64,000 nt of DNA from Thermomicrobium sp. CFH 73360 (GCF_023806465.1 NZ_JAMSLS010000004.1:74498-138497); one strand, 5' to 3'. Counted from the first letter of the stretch, positions 1 through 8,875 are shown. A program made the numbers and translations. Notes: generated by a model not told the origin, from the letters alone.

Positions 1-1254
1 CCGGATGTCGCAGAAGCAATCGCCTGTGAGGAGCGTCGGCAGAGTCGAACCATTGAGCTGATTGCGTCCGAAAACTTTGCGAGCCCAGCTGTACTGGCTG
101 CTGTTGGATCGGTTCTCACGAACAAATATGCCGAGGGGTATCCCGGGCGGCGGTACTACGGTGGTTGCGAATGCGTCGATCGGGTTGAGGAGCTGGCGAT
201 CGCGCGGGCGAAGCAGCTCTTCGGGGCCGAGCACGTGAACGTCCAACCACACTCAGGGGCGCAGGCCAATATGGCCGCGATGTTCGCAGTGCTTCGTCCC
301 GGTGATCGGATACTTGGGATGAGTCTGCAGCATGGGGGACACCTTTCGCACGGGGCGAAGGTGAACGTTTCTGGGCAGTGGTTTGATGCGTACTTTTACG
401 GGGTGAATCCCGAGACCGAGCGGATCGACTACGATGCCGTGTGGCGGATTGCCCAGGAAGTGAAGCCACGACTGATTATAGCTGGGGCGAGTGCGTACCC
501 ACGGATTATCGATTTTGCACGTTTCCGCGAGATTGCGGACGACGTCGGCGCGGTCTTGGTGGCGGATATCGCCCATATCGCCGGGATGGTGGCGGTTGGA
601 ATGCATCCGACCCCAGTGGGGGCTGCCCAGGTGGTGACAACGACGACGCACAAGACGCTACGCGGACCCCGCGGAGGCATGATTCTGTGTGATGCAGATT
701 GGGCAGAGGCGATCGACAAGGCGGTTTTCCCCGGAACGCAGGGTGGGCCATTGATGCATGTGATCGCAGGAAAGGCTGTCGCGTTCGGAGAAGCGCTGAA
801 ACCGTCTTTTCGGGTCTACATCACGCGCGTCCTCGAGAACGCTCAGGTCCTGGCAGAGACGCTCCAGAAGGAGGGGTTGCGACTCGTTTCTGGAGGGACG
901 GACAATCATCTGCTACTCGTTGATTTGCGGCCTTTGGGGATCAGCGGCCGTAAGGCGGAACGAGCTCTGGACGAGGTGGGGATCACCGTGAATAAGAACG
1001 CGATTCCCAACGACCCGAAGCCGCCGACGCAAACGAGTGGTATCCGCATTGGGACGCCGGCAATGACCACGCGTGGCTTTGGTCCGGAGGAGATGCGCTT
1101 GACCGGTCAGCTGATCGCGCAGGTGCTTCGAGCTCCAGACGATGTTGAGGTGAAGGAGCGTGTTCGAGCACAGGTCGCGGAGCTCGTGGCGCATTTTCCG
1201 GTCCCAGGCGTTACGATAGAGGTGATATCAGCAATTGATGAAGCCGGCCGTTGA
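1..1254 (+). CDS. glyA: Serine hydroxymethyltransferase, 5' end missing
   Basis: The gene interconverts serine plus tetrahydrofolate with glycine plus methylene-tetrahydrofolate, a cytosolic PLP enzyme that supplies one-carbon units. The reading frame is already open at base 1, so the start codon lies outside the window; only a short N-terminal piece is missing because the conserved ELIASENF segment is near the left edge. The PLP lysine sits in [13 protein letters not shown], with its codon at 652-654. The C-terminal [12 protein letters not shown] signature is present. It ends 20 bases before a membrane glycosyltransferase gene and is probably co-transcribed with it. The family call is secure. 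Confidence 0.97.
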   Translation, partial: PDVAEAIACEERRQSRTIELIASENFASPAVLAAVGSVLTNKYAEGYPGRRYYGGCECVDRVEELAIARAKQLFGAEHVNVQPHSGAQANMAAMFAVLRPGDRILGMSLQHGGHLSHGAKVNVSGQWFDAYFYGVNPETERIDYDAVWRIAQEVKPRLIIAGASAYPRIIDFARFREIADDVGAVLVADIAHIAGMVAVGMHPTPVGAAQVVTTTTHKTLRGPRGGMILCDADWAEAIDKAVFPGTQGGPLMHVIAGKAVAFGEALKPSFRVYITRVLENAQVLAETLQKEGLRLVSGGTDNHLLLVDLRPLGISGRKAERALDEVGITVNKNAIPNDPKPPTQTSGIRIGTPAMTTRGFGPEEMRLTGQLIAQVLRAPDDVEVKERVRAQVAELVAHFPVPGVTIEVISAIDEAGR

Positions 1255-1274
1255 GGAACCGGCCGTGACTGAGA

Positions 1275-2384
1275 GTGACGATGACCTTTGAGCGAGCACT
1301 CATCGCGGTCATGACGGCGGGCGTTGCGGCGGTCGTGAGTGCCGCGCTGATACCGCGTGTCATTCACGTCGCTCAGCGCTTTGATCTCCTGGCCTATCCA
1401 ACCGAAGCGCGGTGGGTGCATACGAAGCCGATACCCCGAATCGGGGGGGTGGCGATTTTTATCGGATTTCTGAGCGGACTTGCCTTAACGTTCGTGCTCC
1501 CGGTAGAACGCTTCCCGATCGAGATCGAACGAATTCTCCTCCTGGTGTTCGGTGCAACGCTGATTCTCGCTGCACACCTCTACGACGATCTCCTTGGGCT
1601 TTCCCCACTTGCCAAGCTTGCTTGGCAACTCGCAGGTGCTGCCGTCGCAATCCTTCCGCGCTTGCGCGGACCAGAGCATGGTTTGGTGATCGAACAGTTC
1701 AATAGTCCCTTTGGCGGTGTCGTCGTGCTACCGCTTGCCATTGCGATTCCATTCACGGTTTTTTGGATTGTGGGCATGATGAACACTGTCAACTTTCTGG
1801 ATGGGCTGGACGGTTTGGCAGGGTCTGTGACAGTTATCGCTGCACTCGTCATGTTCGTGCATACCTTTTTCCGTCCCGCTGGGAACCCACAGTTCACGAT
1901 CTCGCTTCTCGCGGCGTCATTAGCCGGTAGTGTTTTGGGATTCCTTCTCTTCAACTGGCATCCGGCACGGATTATGATGGGTGACTCTGGTGCCATGCTC
2001 CTCGGCTATACCCTCGCTATCTTGAGCATCATTGGGGGGGCGAAGATCGCTACGGCACTCCTTGTCCTGTGGGTTCCGATTCTCGACGTGGCATGGCTGA
2101 TCGTCTACCGATTGTGGAATGGGCGCTCACCTCTTGAGGCAGATCGTGGTCATTTGCACCACCGGTTGCTCGACCTTGGTTGGTCTCAGCAGCGGATCGC
2201 AGTGGCGTTCGTTGTTATTTCCTTGGTGTTCGGGGGAATGGCGCTATTGATGCCGGCCCCGGTTTACAAGTTCGTGACATTAGTAATCGCGGGGGTCACC
2301 GGACTGGTTGTTCTTTCCTGGCTTGCACGGTTGAAACCACTTTCGAGCATGCAACAGGGGAACGAGAAGGTGAAACCATTTTAG
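1275..2384 (+). CDS. WecA/TagO/MraY-family polyprenyl-phosphate sugar-1-phosphate transferase
   Basis: This integral membrane protein of 369 residues has about ten hydrophobic segments. The family transfers a sugar-1-phosphate from a UDP-sugar to undecaprenyl phosphate, the first membrane step of cell-wall or surface-glycan synthesis. Family motifs are clear: an acidic YDDLLGLSPLAKL loop, NTVNFLDGLDGLAGS, MMGDSGAMLLGY, and a histidine-rich RGHLHHRLLDLG loop. The last is typical of the WecA/TagO branch rather than MraY, so UDP-HexNAc is the more likely donor; the exact sugar cannot be read. The start is GTG at 1275, with an in-frame ATG two codons later. It follows glyA closely. Confidence 0.9.
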   Translation: MTMTFERALIAVMTAGVAAVVSAALIPRVIHVAQRFDLLAYPTEARWVHTKPIPRIGGVAIFIGFLSGLALTFVLPVERFPIEIERILLLVFGATLILAAHLYDDLLGLSPLAKLAWQLAGAAVAILPRLRGPEHGLVIEQFNSPFGGVVVLPLAIAIPFTVFWIVGMMNTVNFLDGLDGLAGSVTVIAALVMFVHTFFRPAGNPQFTISLLAASLAGSVLGFLLFNWHPARIMMGDSGAMLLGYTLAILSIIGGAKIATALLVLWVPILDVAWLIVYRLWNGRSPLEADRGHLHHRLLDLGWSQQRIAVAFVVISLVFGGMALLMPAPVYKFVTLVIAGVTGLVVLSWLARLKPLSSMQQGNEKVKPF

Positions 2385-2411
2385 CAATTGTAGAGCAAGT
2401 GGGGTGAGGGG

Positions 2412-2891
2412 ATGCCACTCTACGAGTACCGATGTCGATCCTGCCGTCGGCGTTTCACCAAGCTCTTCCGGTCTCTCTCCGCCGTAGGGGATCCAGGACC
2501 GTGCCCGCACTGCGGAGCACGCGATGCGGAACGGCTGCTTTCGCGCGTTTTCGTGCACCGAACCGTCACGGAACCATCACGGTCCGGGATCGCTGATGGG
2601 GATAACGGCATGGAGGACACGTTTGACCGCGCAGAAGAGGCGTGGGAGGACGAAGACGAATCTATTGTCCCTGACTTTCCTGATACAGAAGACCCACGGG
2701 AACTTGCGCGTTGGATGCGTGAGATGAGTGCTCAGACAGGCGAGCCACTCGATCCTTCATTGGAGCGCGTAGTCCAGGACCTTGAGCGTGGCGAAGATCC
2801 TGAACGTGTTTTGGAGCGGCTCGAGCAAGAAACGCTCCAGACAGACTCGCAAGAGTATCCTGCTGAGTCAACAGACTCGGGGCAGAGCTAA
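2412..2891 (+). CDS. FmdB-type zinc-ribbon protein
   Basis: This is a small protein of 159 residues. The first 45 residues are a zinc ribbon beginning MPLYEYRC, with cysteine pairs CRSC and CPHC, as in the FmdB family, which is often annotated as regulatory without firm function. The rest is strongly acidic and low in complexity, rich in Glu and Asp, and probably disordered. It starts 27 bases after the preceding glycosyltransferase. Its stop codon overlaps that of the convergent ABC1 kinase gene by 4 bases. The domain is recognised; the cellular role is unknown. Confidence 0.82.
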   Translation: MPLYEYRCRSCRRRFTKLFRSLSAVGDPGPCPHCGARDAERLLSRVFVHRTVTEPSRSGIADGDNGMEDTFDRAEEAWEDEDESIVPDFPDTEDPRELARWMREMSAQTGEPLDPSLERVVQDLERGEDPERVLERLEQETLQTDSQEYPAESTDSGQS

Positions 2892-4558
2892 CCTCCACGC
2901 CAGAACTGCCAGGCAAGGATAACAGTTGCAAGAACGATGCCGACCAGACTGAACGCGAGGAGCGGTCCCGCCCAGCGAACGAACCAGTCAGGGTGCCAGA
3001 CGTTGAGAAGGAGGCTGAAACTCGTCGCTGCGGCTGCGAGGAGGATGGCGACGATAAGTCGATTCACGAGCGCGCTCAAGCGATGCGTGACATCAGGAAG
3101 TTCTGCTAAATGCATCGTGACCTCGAGCTCAGCCTGTTCAATCCGGCGCAAGAGTCGGTCGACGCGACGGGGAAATTCAATCGCTCGGCGTGCGCCATCT
3201 TCAAGCATGCGGGCGACTTGCGGGAGCCATGAAGCGGGTAGATAGCGCTCGATGATAAGCCTGCGTACGTACGGTTCGGCAATTTCAAAGGGGCGGAAGC
3301 TTGGATCGAGGCGTTGGCCGACGCCCTCATGCATTGAGAGTGTCTTGGCAAGGAGGCTGAGTTCTGGCGGAAGTGTGAGACGCCAGCGACGCATGAAACG
3401 GTAGAAGTCGTCGACGATTTCCCCGAACCGATATTCCCCGAGCGAGAGGCCAAAGTAGCGGTCAACGAGGTGCTGAAGTTCCCGGCGCAGAGCTGGGCGG
3501 TCGGTCTCGTGGCGCACAATTCCCAATCGACCAAGAGCATCGATGACCGCATCAAGGTCACCACGCAGGACCGCGAGAAGAAGATCGAGCAGCTCTGTGC
3601 GATAGGCTGGATCGAGGCGACCGACCATGCCGAAATCGTACACGACGAGACGACCATCAGTGAGAATAGCGAAATTTCCCGGATGTGGATCAGCGTGAAA
3701 GAACCCGTGAACGAGCACGCACTCGAGGATGAAGCGTGCTGCGCGAACCGCGAGGGCGGATCGGTCGATTCCAGCACGATCCAGTTCCTCGATCTGGTCT
3801 ATCGGAATGCCGTCGATGCGGCGCATTGTTAGCACCGTCTCGGTCGTGCGGTGCCAGTAGACACGCGGGATCACGATATCCGGTTGATCCCGCAGCAGCA
3901 TCCGAAAACGATCGGCGTTCCGTCCCTCACGGCGATAATCGAGTTCGCTGCGAATTGTCCACGCGAACTCATCGACGAGGCCGACGAGGTCGTACTGGCG
4001 GGCCAACTGGCTGCGTCGGCTTGCGACCTCAGCAATATCTCGGAGAATGGCGAGATCTTCTTCAATGAGTTCGGCGATACCAGGTTTACGTACCTTGACG
4101 ATCACTGAGGTGCCGGTCGGGAGCGTTGCAGCATGTACTTGACCGATCGAAGCCGAGGCCAGCGGCACCGGGTCGAAATGTGCATAGAGTTCATTGAGTG
4201 GCCGCCCGAAACTGCGCTCAATTTCCGCGATGATCTGTTCGACCGGAACCGGAGGAACGCGATCGCGGAGCAACGCCAGTTGCTCGATGTAAGCGGGAGG
4301 CAGGAGATCATCGCGTGTCGAAAGAATTTGTCCGATCTTGATGAAGGTCGGCCCGAGCTCCTCGAGCGCGCGTCTCAGTCGCACCGCTGGCGGAACAGGA
4401 TGAGCGAGAGTAGCGCGACGTACGCGTGTCTGGAATGGAACTCCGAGCTGGTCAAGGATCCAACCCAACCCATGTTTCGACAGAACACTGGCGATTTCAG
4501 TGAGTCGCCGGCGATGGGCGAGCACGCGTCGTGGAATAGAGAGCCGTGATGTGACCAA
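2888..4558 (-). CDS. ABC1/UbiB-family atypical kinase
   Basis: This protein of 556 residues belongs to the ABC1/ADCK/UbiB family, whose members are ATP-binding kinase-like proteins tied to isoprenoid-quinone metabolism and membrane lipid traffic. Family signatures visible are TFIKIGQILSTRDDLLP (the KxGQ region, around residue 90), VIVKVRKPG (ATP-binding lysine), HADPHPGNFAI and VYDFGMVGRLD (metal-binding Asp). Two hydrophobic segments at the C-terminus would anchor it in the membrane. The start is TTG at 4558, preceded by GGAGG with 9-base spacing. It is divergent from htpX and convergent with the zinc-ribbon gene. Substrate is not deducible. Confidence 0.9.
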   Translation of the reverse strand: MVTSRLSIPRRVLAHRRRLTEIASVLSKHGLGWILDQLGVPFQTRVRRATLAHPVPPAVRLRRALEELGPTFIKIGQILSTRDDLLPPAYIEQLALLRDRVPPVPVEQIIAEIERSFGRPLNELYAHFDPVPLASASIGQVHAATLPTGTSVIVKVRKPGIAELIEEDLAILRDIAEVASRRSQLARQYDLVGLVDEFAWTIRSELDYRREGRNADRFRMLLRDQPDIVIPRVYWHRTTETVLTMRRIDGIPIDQIEELDRAGIDRSALAVRAARFILECVLVHGFFHADPHPGNFAILTDGRLVVYDFGMVGRLDPAYRTELLDLLLAVLRGDLDAVIDALGRLGIVRHETDRPALRRELQHLVDRYFGLSLGEYRFGEIVDDFYRFMRRWRLTLPPELSLLAKTLSMHEGVGQRLDPSFRPFEIAEPYVRRLIIERYLPASWLPQVARMLEDGARRAIEFPRRVDRLLRRIEQAELEVTMHLAELPDVTHRLSALVNRLIVAILLAAAATSFSLLLNVWHPDWFVRWAGPLLAFSLVGIVLATVILAWQFWRGG

Positions 4559-4611
4559 CGTCTCATTCCTCCGTTACGAAGAAACTCAGCCGATGTGCGG
4601 CTTCTCAGCAG

Positions 4612-4617
4612 TATAAT
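4612..4617 (+). promoter_or_regulatory. Likely -10 box for htpX-pspAB
   Basis: A perfect TATAAT lies in the divergent gap between the ABC1 kinase and htpX, 36 bases before the htpX start. No convincing -35 hexamer is seen at 16-18 bases upstream, so the promoter call rests on the -10 box and position. Confidence 0.45.
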
Positions 4618-4653
4618 CTGCGAGGCTGGCTAGTCGGCAGGAGGCGAGTCGCG

Positions 4654-5562
4654 GTGTATTCCATGCGTCGAATCGAGCGTTGGGCTCGTGATCCGGGGCT
4701 GACTGCGCGAATGGGGCTTGTTCTTTTCGGGCTGGGACTTCTCTACGTTCTGTTTTTGACGGCACTCATTGCGAGCGGTGTTGATGTGGTGACAGTGCTC
4801 GTTTTGGCCGTTGTGCTCGCCTTTTTCCAGGTTGTACTGTCCGAACCGTTAGCACTAGCGAGTGTGGGAGCGCGGATTCTGAAGCCTGGGGAGCAACCGC
4901 GTTTACAGGAGATGGTGGAACGAGTTGCGGCCTTGGCTGGTATCCCGCGCATTCGCGTCGGCATCATCGAGACGCCGATGCCGAATGCATTCGCGATTGG
5001 AAAAGGACTTCGCTCGTCCACCGTGGTGGTCACGCGAGGCTTGTTGGATCTCCTCAATGATGAGGAGCTTGAGGCAGTGATTGCCCATGAAATCGCACAT
5101 GTACGCAATCGTGATGTCCTTGTGATGACAATCGCGGGCTTTTTCGTCGTCGTAGCCCAGCTTGTTTTCCGCCTCCTCCTCTGGGGCAGTGGAGGGAGCT
5201 CTGATCGGAACCGTCGGGGGAGTGGGCTAGCAATCGCGTTCATTGTGTCTCTGCTGGTATGGATCCTTGGGCAGCTGTTGTTGCTGGCGCTCTCCCGATA
5301 CCGGGAATTCGTGGCAGATCGCATGGCCGGCATCCTCACTGGTCGACCACTGACGCTCGCTTCGGCACTGTTGAAGATCAGTGGTCAGATCAGCCGGATC
5401 CCAAGTCGTGATCTCCGAGAAGTCCAGGAGATGGCGGCGTTTTTCATTATTCCCCCGCTCCGGGGCGAGAATCTTCTCGCGCTCTTTTCGACGCATCCTC
5501 CCGTGAGTGAGCGTGTACGTCGGCTGGAACAACTGCAACGGCAACTCGAGGGACTTGCGTGA
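4654..5562 (+). CDS. htpX: HtpX-like M48 membrane metalloprotease
   Basis: HtpX is a zinc protease of the cytoplasmic membrane that degrades damaged membrane proteins under stress. The 302-residue product has two N-terminal membrane segments (about residues 20-65), the zinc site HEIAH at 145-149 inside AVIAHEIAHVRNRD, two further membrane segments, and the downstream REFVADRMAG motif that provides the third zinc ligand. The start is GTG at 4654; a nearby ATG at 4663 is possible. It overlaps the next gene, pspAB, by 4 bases, so the two are translationally coupled. Pairing of HtpX with PspAB fits a membrane-stress role. Confidence 0.93.
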   Translation: MYSMRRIERWARDPGLTARMGLVLFGLGLLYVLFLTALIASGVDVVTVLVLAVVLAFFQVVLSEPLALASVGARILKPGEQPRLQEMVERVAALAGIPRIRVGIIETPMPNAFAIGKGLRSSTVVVTRGLLDLLNDEELEAVIAHEIAHVRNRDVLVMTIAGFFVVVAQLVFRLLLWGSGGSSDRNRRGSGLAIAFIVSLLVWILGQLLLLALSRYREFVADRMAGILTGRPLTLASALLKISGQISRIPSRDLREVQEMAAFFIIPPLRGENLLALFSTHPPVSERVRRLEQLQRQLEGLA

Positions 5563-6134
5563 AGCGCCTGTTTGACATTCTGTTCGGGCGGGCAGCTCGG
5601 CCGGTACCGCCGCGGGTTGAGGGGCTCATCGCCATCAGTACTGCTGCGATTACGATGGAAGCGCAAGTGGGACTTGTCCCGCGACCGATTGCTGGCCTCG
5701 TCTTCAAGCCGATGGAGTCGGTCTATTTCCAACGGGCACAGGAAGAACTGGACGGGGTGCTTCAGATCGCTGTGAAGGAAACGAACAGTAGGTATCGCAT
5801 TTGGACCGACTCCTATCGGTATCGCTGGGTCATCCTTGAAGATCCTGACTTCGAGGATCTTGTGACAACAATCCAAGGGGCGAGCCAGATCCTGACAGAG
5901 CACGGTTTCGGCGAGCAGTTGCTGGCGGCAGTGTTCCGCTTTGATGACCGCGAGGGACGGCCATTCTACTGGATCTACCAGTTCAAGCTCGGGAAGTTTA
6001 CGCCCTTTGCTCCTCGAGACGGTCGTCGGCGTGACGAGACGCAGGAACTCCGTCTCGTCGCGCTGCTTGAACGTGAGCTCCCGGTGGAACGCCGTCCAGA
6101 CCATTGGTACGCGCTCTGGGATATTCCCGTGTAA
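5559..6134 (+). CDS. pspAB: PspA-associated protein PspAB
   Basis: This soluble-looking protein of 191 residues matches the PspAB family by its start (MKRLFDILFGR), the GLIAISTAAITMEAQ segment, the FxAVFRF stretch and the conserved YWIYQFKLGKFTPFAP segment. PspAB is a partner found with PspA, PspAA and HtpX in actinobacteria, archaea and related bacteria; its biochemical activity is not established. Here it overlaps htpX by 4 bases, and pspA-pspAA lie just beyond on the opposite strand. Assignment comes from recalled family features plus context. Confidence 0.8.
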   Translation: MKRLFDILFGRAARPVPPRVEGLIAISTAAITMEAQVGLVPRPIAGLVFKPMESVYFQRAQEELDGVLQIAVKETNSRYRIWTDSYRYRWVILEDPDFEDLVTTIQGASQILTEHGFGEQLLAAVFRFDDREGRPFYWIYQFKLGKFTPFAPRDGRRRDETQELRLVALLERELPVERRPDHWYALWDIPV

Positions 6135-6355
6135 ATGGTCACTGCACGAGGGAGGAAGGATCCCAGAGCGGCGATGCCTGTTCATCCACCAATCTCGCCA
6201 ACTGCGATTGCCGACGAAATGGTCGCGGTCGACTCTGGTAAAAGAACCCGAGCTCAGTGACCAATGCGAACGTCGAGCCACGACACGACACGACAGACCG
6301 AGAAAAGTCAGGCGCTACAACCTGCCTTCACTAACACTGTGCAAATAAGCCTCGG
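6135..6355. other. Convergent intergenic region with flanking inverted repeat
   Basis: This gap separates the 3' ends of pspAB and pspAA. No gene is seen. TGGTCACTG at 6136-6144 is the exact reverse complement of CAGTGACCA at 6255-6263, so the two could close a long stem-loop, but there is no T-tract and the 110-base loop is large. A short run of CGACA units lies near 6277-6294. Confidence 0.4.
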
Positions 6356-6634
6356 TCACCCTGGTAGCAGACCGTCCCCAGCGAAGAGATGGCGAGCCTC
6401 TTCCAGTGTGGTGTCCGGGGGTGGTAAGATCACGTCGGACTCAACAAATTCATCGGGTGACACTGGAATGCCGTGACGGCGCACCGTATCGAGCAGTTCT
6501 GTCAGTAACGACTGGAAACGGGCTTCGTCACCGGCGGCGACGGCCTCGACGATTGCGTTATCGAGTGCATTCAACTGGTCGTAGAGGCTGCTCTCAACCC
6601 GATATTGTCCTTCGGTGAGAATGCGCACGATCAC
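6356..6634 (-). CDS. pspAA: PspA-associated protein PspAA
   Basis: This 92-residue protein starts MIVRILTEGQYRV, contains LNALDNAIVEAV and ends with a SDVILPPPDTTLEEA stretch, as in PspAA, the small partner of PspA in the actinobacterial and archaeal Psp systems. It starts with GTG at 6634, overlapping the pspA stop codon (GTGA), so translation is coupled to pspA. It likely modulates PspA assembly at the membrane; the mechanism is inferred from association, not from sequence. Confidence 0.85.
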   Translation of the reverse strand: MIVRILTEGQYRVESSLYDQLNALDNAIVEAVAAGDEARFQSLLTELLDTVRRHGIPVSPDEFVESDVILPPPDTTLEEARHLFAGDGLLPG

Positions 6635-7371
6635 TGCTGTCCTCCCTCGGGCAGCTGCTTGGGTGACGCACCCTGTCCCAACTGTGCGCGCAATGTAGCA
6701 AGTTCGGCTTCAACTGACTCAGTCACACTCATTCGGGCCAGCTCGCGTTCGACGACGTCCTGACGAGTTCCGGTAAGATCCTCGAGGGCGCCTGAAGCGA
6801 GAAGCTCGTCGATTGCTGATGCCCGTGCCTGCATCTGCTCGGCCTTCTGCTCAGCTCGTTCGATTGCCAGGCCAACATCGGTCATCTCCTCTGAGACACC
6901 AGTGATGGCTTCATTAATACGGACTTGAGCTTCAGCAGCGGAGTACTGTGCTTTGATAACTTCCTTCCGTGTTCGGAAAGCCTCTACCTTAGCACGGAGA
7001 CGCATCTCTGCCTGTTCAAGTTTGGCCTGTTCTTGCTCAAGCGTTTGGATCTGTCGGTCCAGATCGGTAACCTGCTGTTGAGCGATCGCCTTGCGCTCCA
7101 ACGCGAGACGTGCCAGGTCTTCGCGACCCATACTTAGGGCCTGCCGTGCCTGGTCAGTAAGGCGGTCAAGCGACTCCTGAAGCTTGGCACGTTGGAGTTC
7201 TAATCGCCGCTTGGAAGTCGTGACATCGACGATACCTCGGCGAACCTCTTGGAGAAGCTGAAGCTGCCTTTCGTAGGCATAATCGAGCGTCTCGCGAGGG
7301 TCCTCAGCACGGTCAAGGAGGCGACTGAGCTTCACTTTGACGAATGTCGTCATACGGGAGATCAGGCCCAT
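6631..7371 (-). CDS. pspA: PspA/IM30 (Vipp1) membrane-stress protein
   Basis: The protein has 246 residues, almost all long heptad coiled coil, the ESCRT-III-like fold of PspA and Vipp1 that binds and stabilises stressed membranes. The N-terminus MGLISRMTTFVKVKLSRLLDRAEDP is the amphipathic helix plus the conserved DPRETLDYAYERQ region. The start at 7371 is chosen because GGAAAGGAG lies about six bases upstream and homologues begin at this point; an upstream in-frame codon at 7434 would add 21 unrelated residues. A housekeeping-type promoter lies at 7406-7434. It forms an operon with pspAA. Confidence 0.95.
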   Translation of the reverse strand: MGLISRMTTFVKVKLSRLLDRAEDPRETLDYAYERQLQLLQEVRRGIVDVTTSKRRLELQRAKLQESLDRLTDQARQALSMGREDLARLALERKAIAQQQVTDLDRQIQTLEQEQAKLEQAEMRLRAKVEAFRTRKEVIKAQYSAAEAQVRINEAITGVSEEMTDVGLAIERAEQKAEQMQARASAIDELLASGALEDLTGTRQDVVERELARMSVTESVEAELATLRAQLGQGASPKQLPEGGQQ

Positions 7372-7405
7372 CACGTGCTCCTTTCCGAGGTGCGTACCTG
7401 CCGCT

Positions 7406-7434
7406 AGTATAGGTGCGCGACGGTAGCTGGGCAA
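7406..7434 (-). promoter_or_regulatory. pspA-pspAA promoter
   Basis: On the minus strand, a -35 TTGCCC (7429-7434) and a -10 TATACT (7406-7411) are separated by 17 bases, ending about 35 bases before the pspA start. The form is that of the vegetative sigma factor. I see no -24/-12 sigma-54 element like that used by proteobacterial psp operons. Confidence 0.7.
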
Positions 7435-7467
7435 TCGAGGAAGGGTGCCAGGAAACAGGGGATAAGG

Positions 7468-8319
7468 ATGGACGTCACAGGGTTGTTGTTTTGGCTCTTG
7501 CTCCTGTTTTCCGTGTTGTCGCCAGCTCTACAACGTCGGCTGCTCGAGACGAACCGCTTGCGGCTAATCAATCGGCTTGAGCAGCGTCGTGGGACGCGAG
7601 TGATCACGCTTATTCACCGGCAAGAAGCGGTGTCGTTTCTGGGGATTCCGCTGGCTCGCTACATTGACATTGATGACGCAGAGGCAGTCCTGCGTGCTAT
7701 TCGGTTGACACCGGATGAGATGCCGATCGACTTCATTATTCATACCCCTGGCGGCCTAGTGCTGGCCGCGGAGCAGATTGCGTCGGCACTCGTGCGCCAT
7801 CGCGGGAAAGTGACGGTGTTCATCCCGCACTATGCGATGTCGGGTGGAACGCTCATTGCTCTCGCGGCTGACGAGATTGTAATGGACGAGAATGCAGTGC
7901 TGGGTCCGGTGGATCCACAGATAGGCCAGTTTCCAGCGGCATCGGTGCTGCGGGTGATCCGCGAGAAGCCGATTGCAGAAATCGAGGATGAAACGCTCAT
8001 CCTTGCTGATATCAGCGAGAAGGCCATGCGTCAGGTGAACGCAACGGTACGGAACATTCTGAAGGCAAACGGAATGCCAGAAATGGAGGCGCAACGAATC
8101 GCAGATTCGCTGACGTGCGGGCAATGGACGCACGATTATCCGATCGATGTGGAGGAAGCCCAGCAGTTGGGCCTTCCGGTAAGAGTCGGTATTCCGGAAG
8201 AGGTCTATCAGCTGATGGAGCTGTATCCGCAGGCGATGCAGCGGCGACCGTCCGTGCAATACATTCCCGTGCCGTACGAGACACCACGACAGCGGAATGG
8301 CGGTCAGCGGCGCGGGTAG
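7468..8319 (+). CDS. Membrane-anchored Clp-fold serine protease (SDH_sah family)
   Basis: This protein of 283 residues has one N-terminal membrane helix (about residues 4-20) followed by a ClpP/crotonase-fold domain. FIIHTPGGLVLAAEQIA supplies the oxyanion glycines, and HYAMSGGTLIAL holds the likely nucleophile Ser125; AADEIVMDENAVLGPVDPQ is another family signature. The family is annotated as serine dehydrogenase proteinase or ClpP-class protease; true substrates are unknown. It is transcribed divergently from pspA across a 96-base gap, which suggests a shared membrane quality-control role. The ATG start has GGGGATAAGG just upstream. Confidence 0.86.
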   Translation: MDVTGLLFWLLLLFSVLSPALQRRLLETNRLRLINRLEQRRGTRVITLIHRQEAVSFLGIPLARYIDIDDAEAVLRAIRLTPDEMPIDFIIHTPGGLVLAAEQIASALVRHRGKVTVFIPHYAMSGGTLIALAADEIVMDENAVLGPVDPQIGQFPAASVLRVIREKPIAEIEDETLILADISEKAMRQVNATVRNILKANGMPEMEAQRIADSLTCGQWTHDYPIDVEEAQQLGLPVRVGIPEEVYQLMELYPQAMQRRPSVQYIPVPYETPRQRNGGQRRG

Positions 8320-8589
8320 CGCTTGTTCTGTGCAAATCGAGTCTGGTCAATGTCTCGGCATTTCGGTGGCTGCGGTAGCGATGGAGGATTAAGCGACACC
8401 AGTGGAAGAGCGCCCCTTCAGAGGATTCGTAATAGAAGATGAAACGCAAGAAAGGGTCAGGGAGCGGTGAGGGTACCATGGGGACCGCTCTGGATGTAAG
8501 CGAAGGGGATGTCCGTTTGCGCTTGCTAAGCTGCGAGAGACTGATCGAGGGGAGCGGGTGAGTCTGGGGCGAGGCACGAGAAACAAAGG
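8320..8589 (+). other. Intergenic region, no gene seen
   Basis: About 270 bases between the protease gene and the tRNA promoter. The only structure noted is GAGCGGT near 8462-8468 paired with ACCGCTC near 8484-8490, a 7-bp stem with a 15-base loop and no T-run, possibly a weak transcript end for the protease gene. Confidence 0.35.
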
Positions 8590-8620
8590 TGGACAGCAGG
8601 GTAAGTGATCGTGCTATACT
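8590..8620 (+). promoter_or_regulatory. Promoter of the tRNA-Pro/tRNA-Gly unit
   Basis: A -35-like TGGACA (8590-8595) and a -10 TATACT (8615-8620) are 19 bases apart, and the -10 ends 18 bases before the tRNA-Pro. The spacing is long, but the -10 and the position are convincing. Confidence 0.55.
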
Positions 8621-8638
8621 ATGGCACTGGAAACGGAT

Positions 8639-8711
8639 CGGGGTGTGGCGCAGTTGGTAGCGCGCGGCGTTTGGGACGCTGAGGCCGGAGGTTCGAGTCC
8701 TCTCACCCCGA
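8639..8711 (+). tRNA. tRNA-Pro (anticodon UGG)
   Basis: The acceptor arm pairs CGGGGTG (8639-8645) with CACCCCG (8704-8710), with discriminator A at 8711. The anticodon stem is CGGCG/CGCTG around loop TTTGGGA, giving UGG. The T-loop GGTTCGAGTCC is canonical. The 3' CCA is not encoded. It lies five bases before tRNA-Gly and is probably co-transcribed with it. Confidence 0.97.
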
Positions 8712-8715
8712 CCGT

Positions 8716-8788
8716 GCGGGAGTAACTCAGTTGGTAGAGTGCCGGCCTTCCAAGCCGGTTGTCGCGGGTTCGAGTCCCGTCTCCCGCT
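8716..8788 (+). tRNA. tRNA-Gly (anticodon UCC)
   Basis: The acceptor arm pairs GCGGGAG (8716-8722) with CTCCCGC (8781-8787). The anticodon stem CCGGC/GCCGG encloses CTTCCAA, giving UCC. The T-arm GCGGGTTCGAGTCCCGT is standard. CCA is not encoded. A run of six T follows at 8790-8795. Confidence 0.97.
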
Positions 8789-8836
8789 CTTTTTTATTGC
8801 AGTGTGGATCTTCCCCAGGAATCCGGCTCTTCGCTT

Positions 8837-8875
8837 GCTCCCTGACTTCTCCACGGTGGTCAGGGAGCTTGTTTT
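8837..8875 (+). terminator. Rho-independent terminator after the tRNA pair
   Basis: A perfect 10-bp stem GCTCCCTGAC (8837-8846) / GTCAGGGAGC (8859-8868) with a 12-base loop is followed by TTGTTTTT. This is the cleanest intrinsic terminator in the window and ends the tRNA transcript. Confidence 0.85.

Noticed and set aside
6277-6294. Short CGACA repeat as a possible array or regulatory site
   Set aside because: Only about three short units, with no spacer structure; likely chance.
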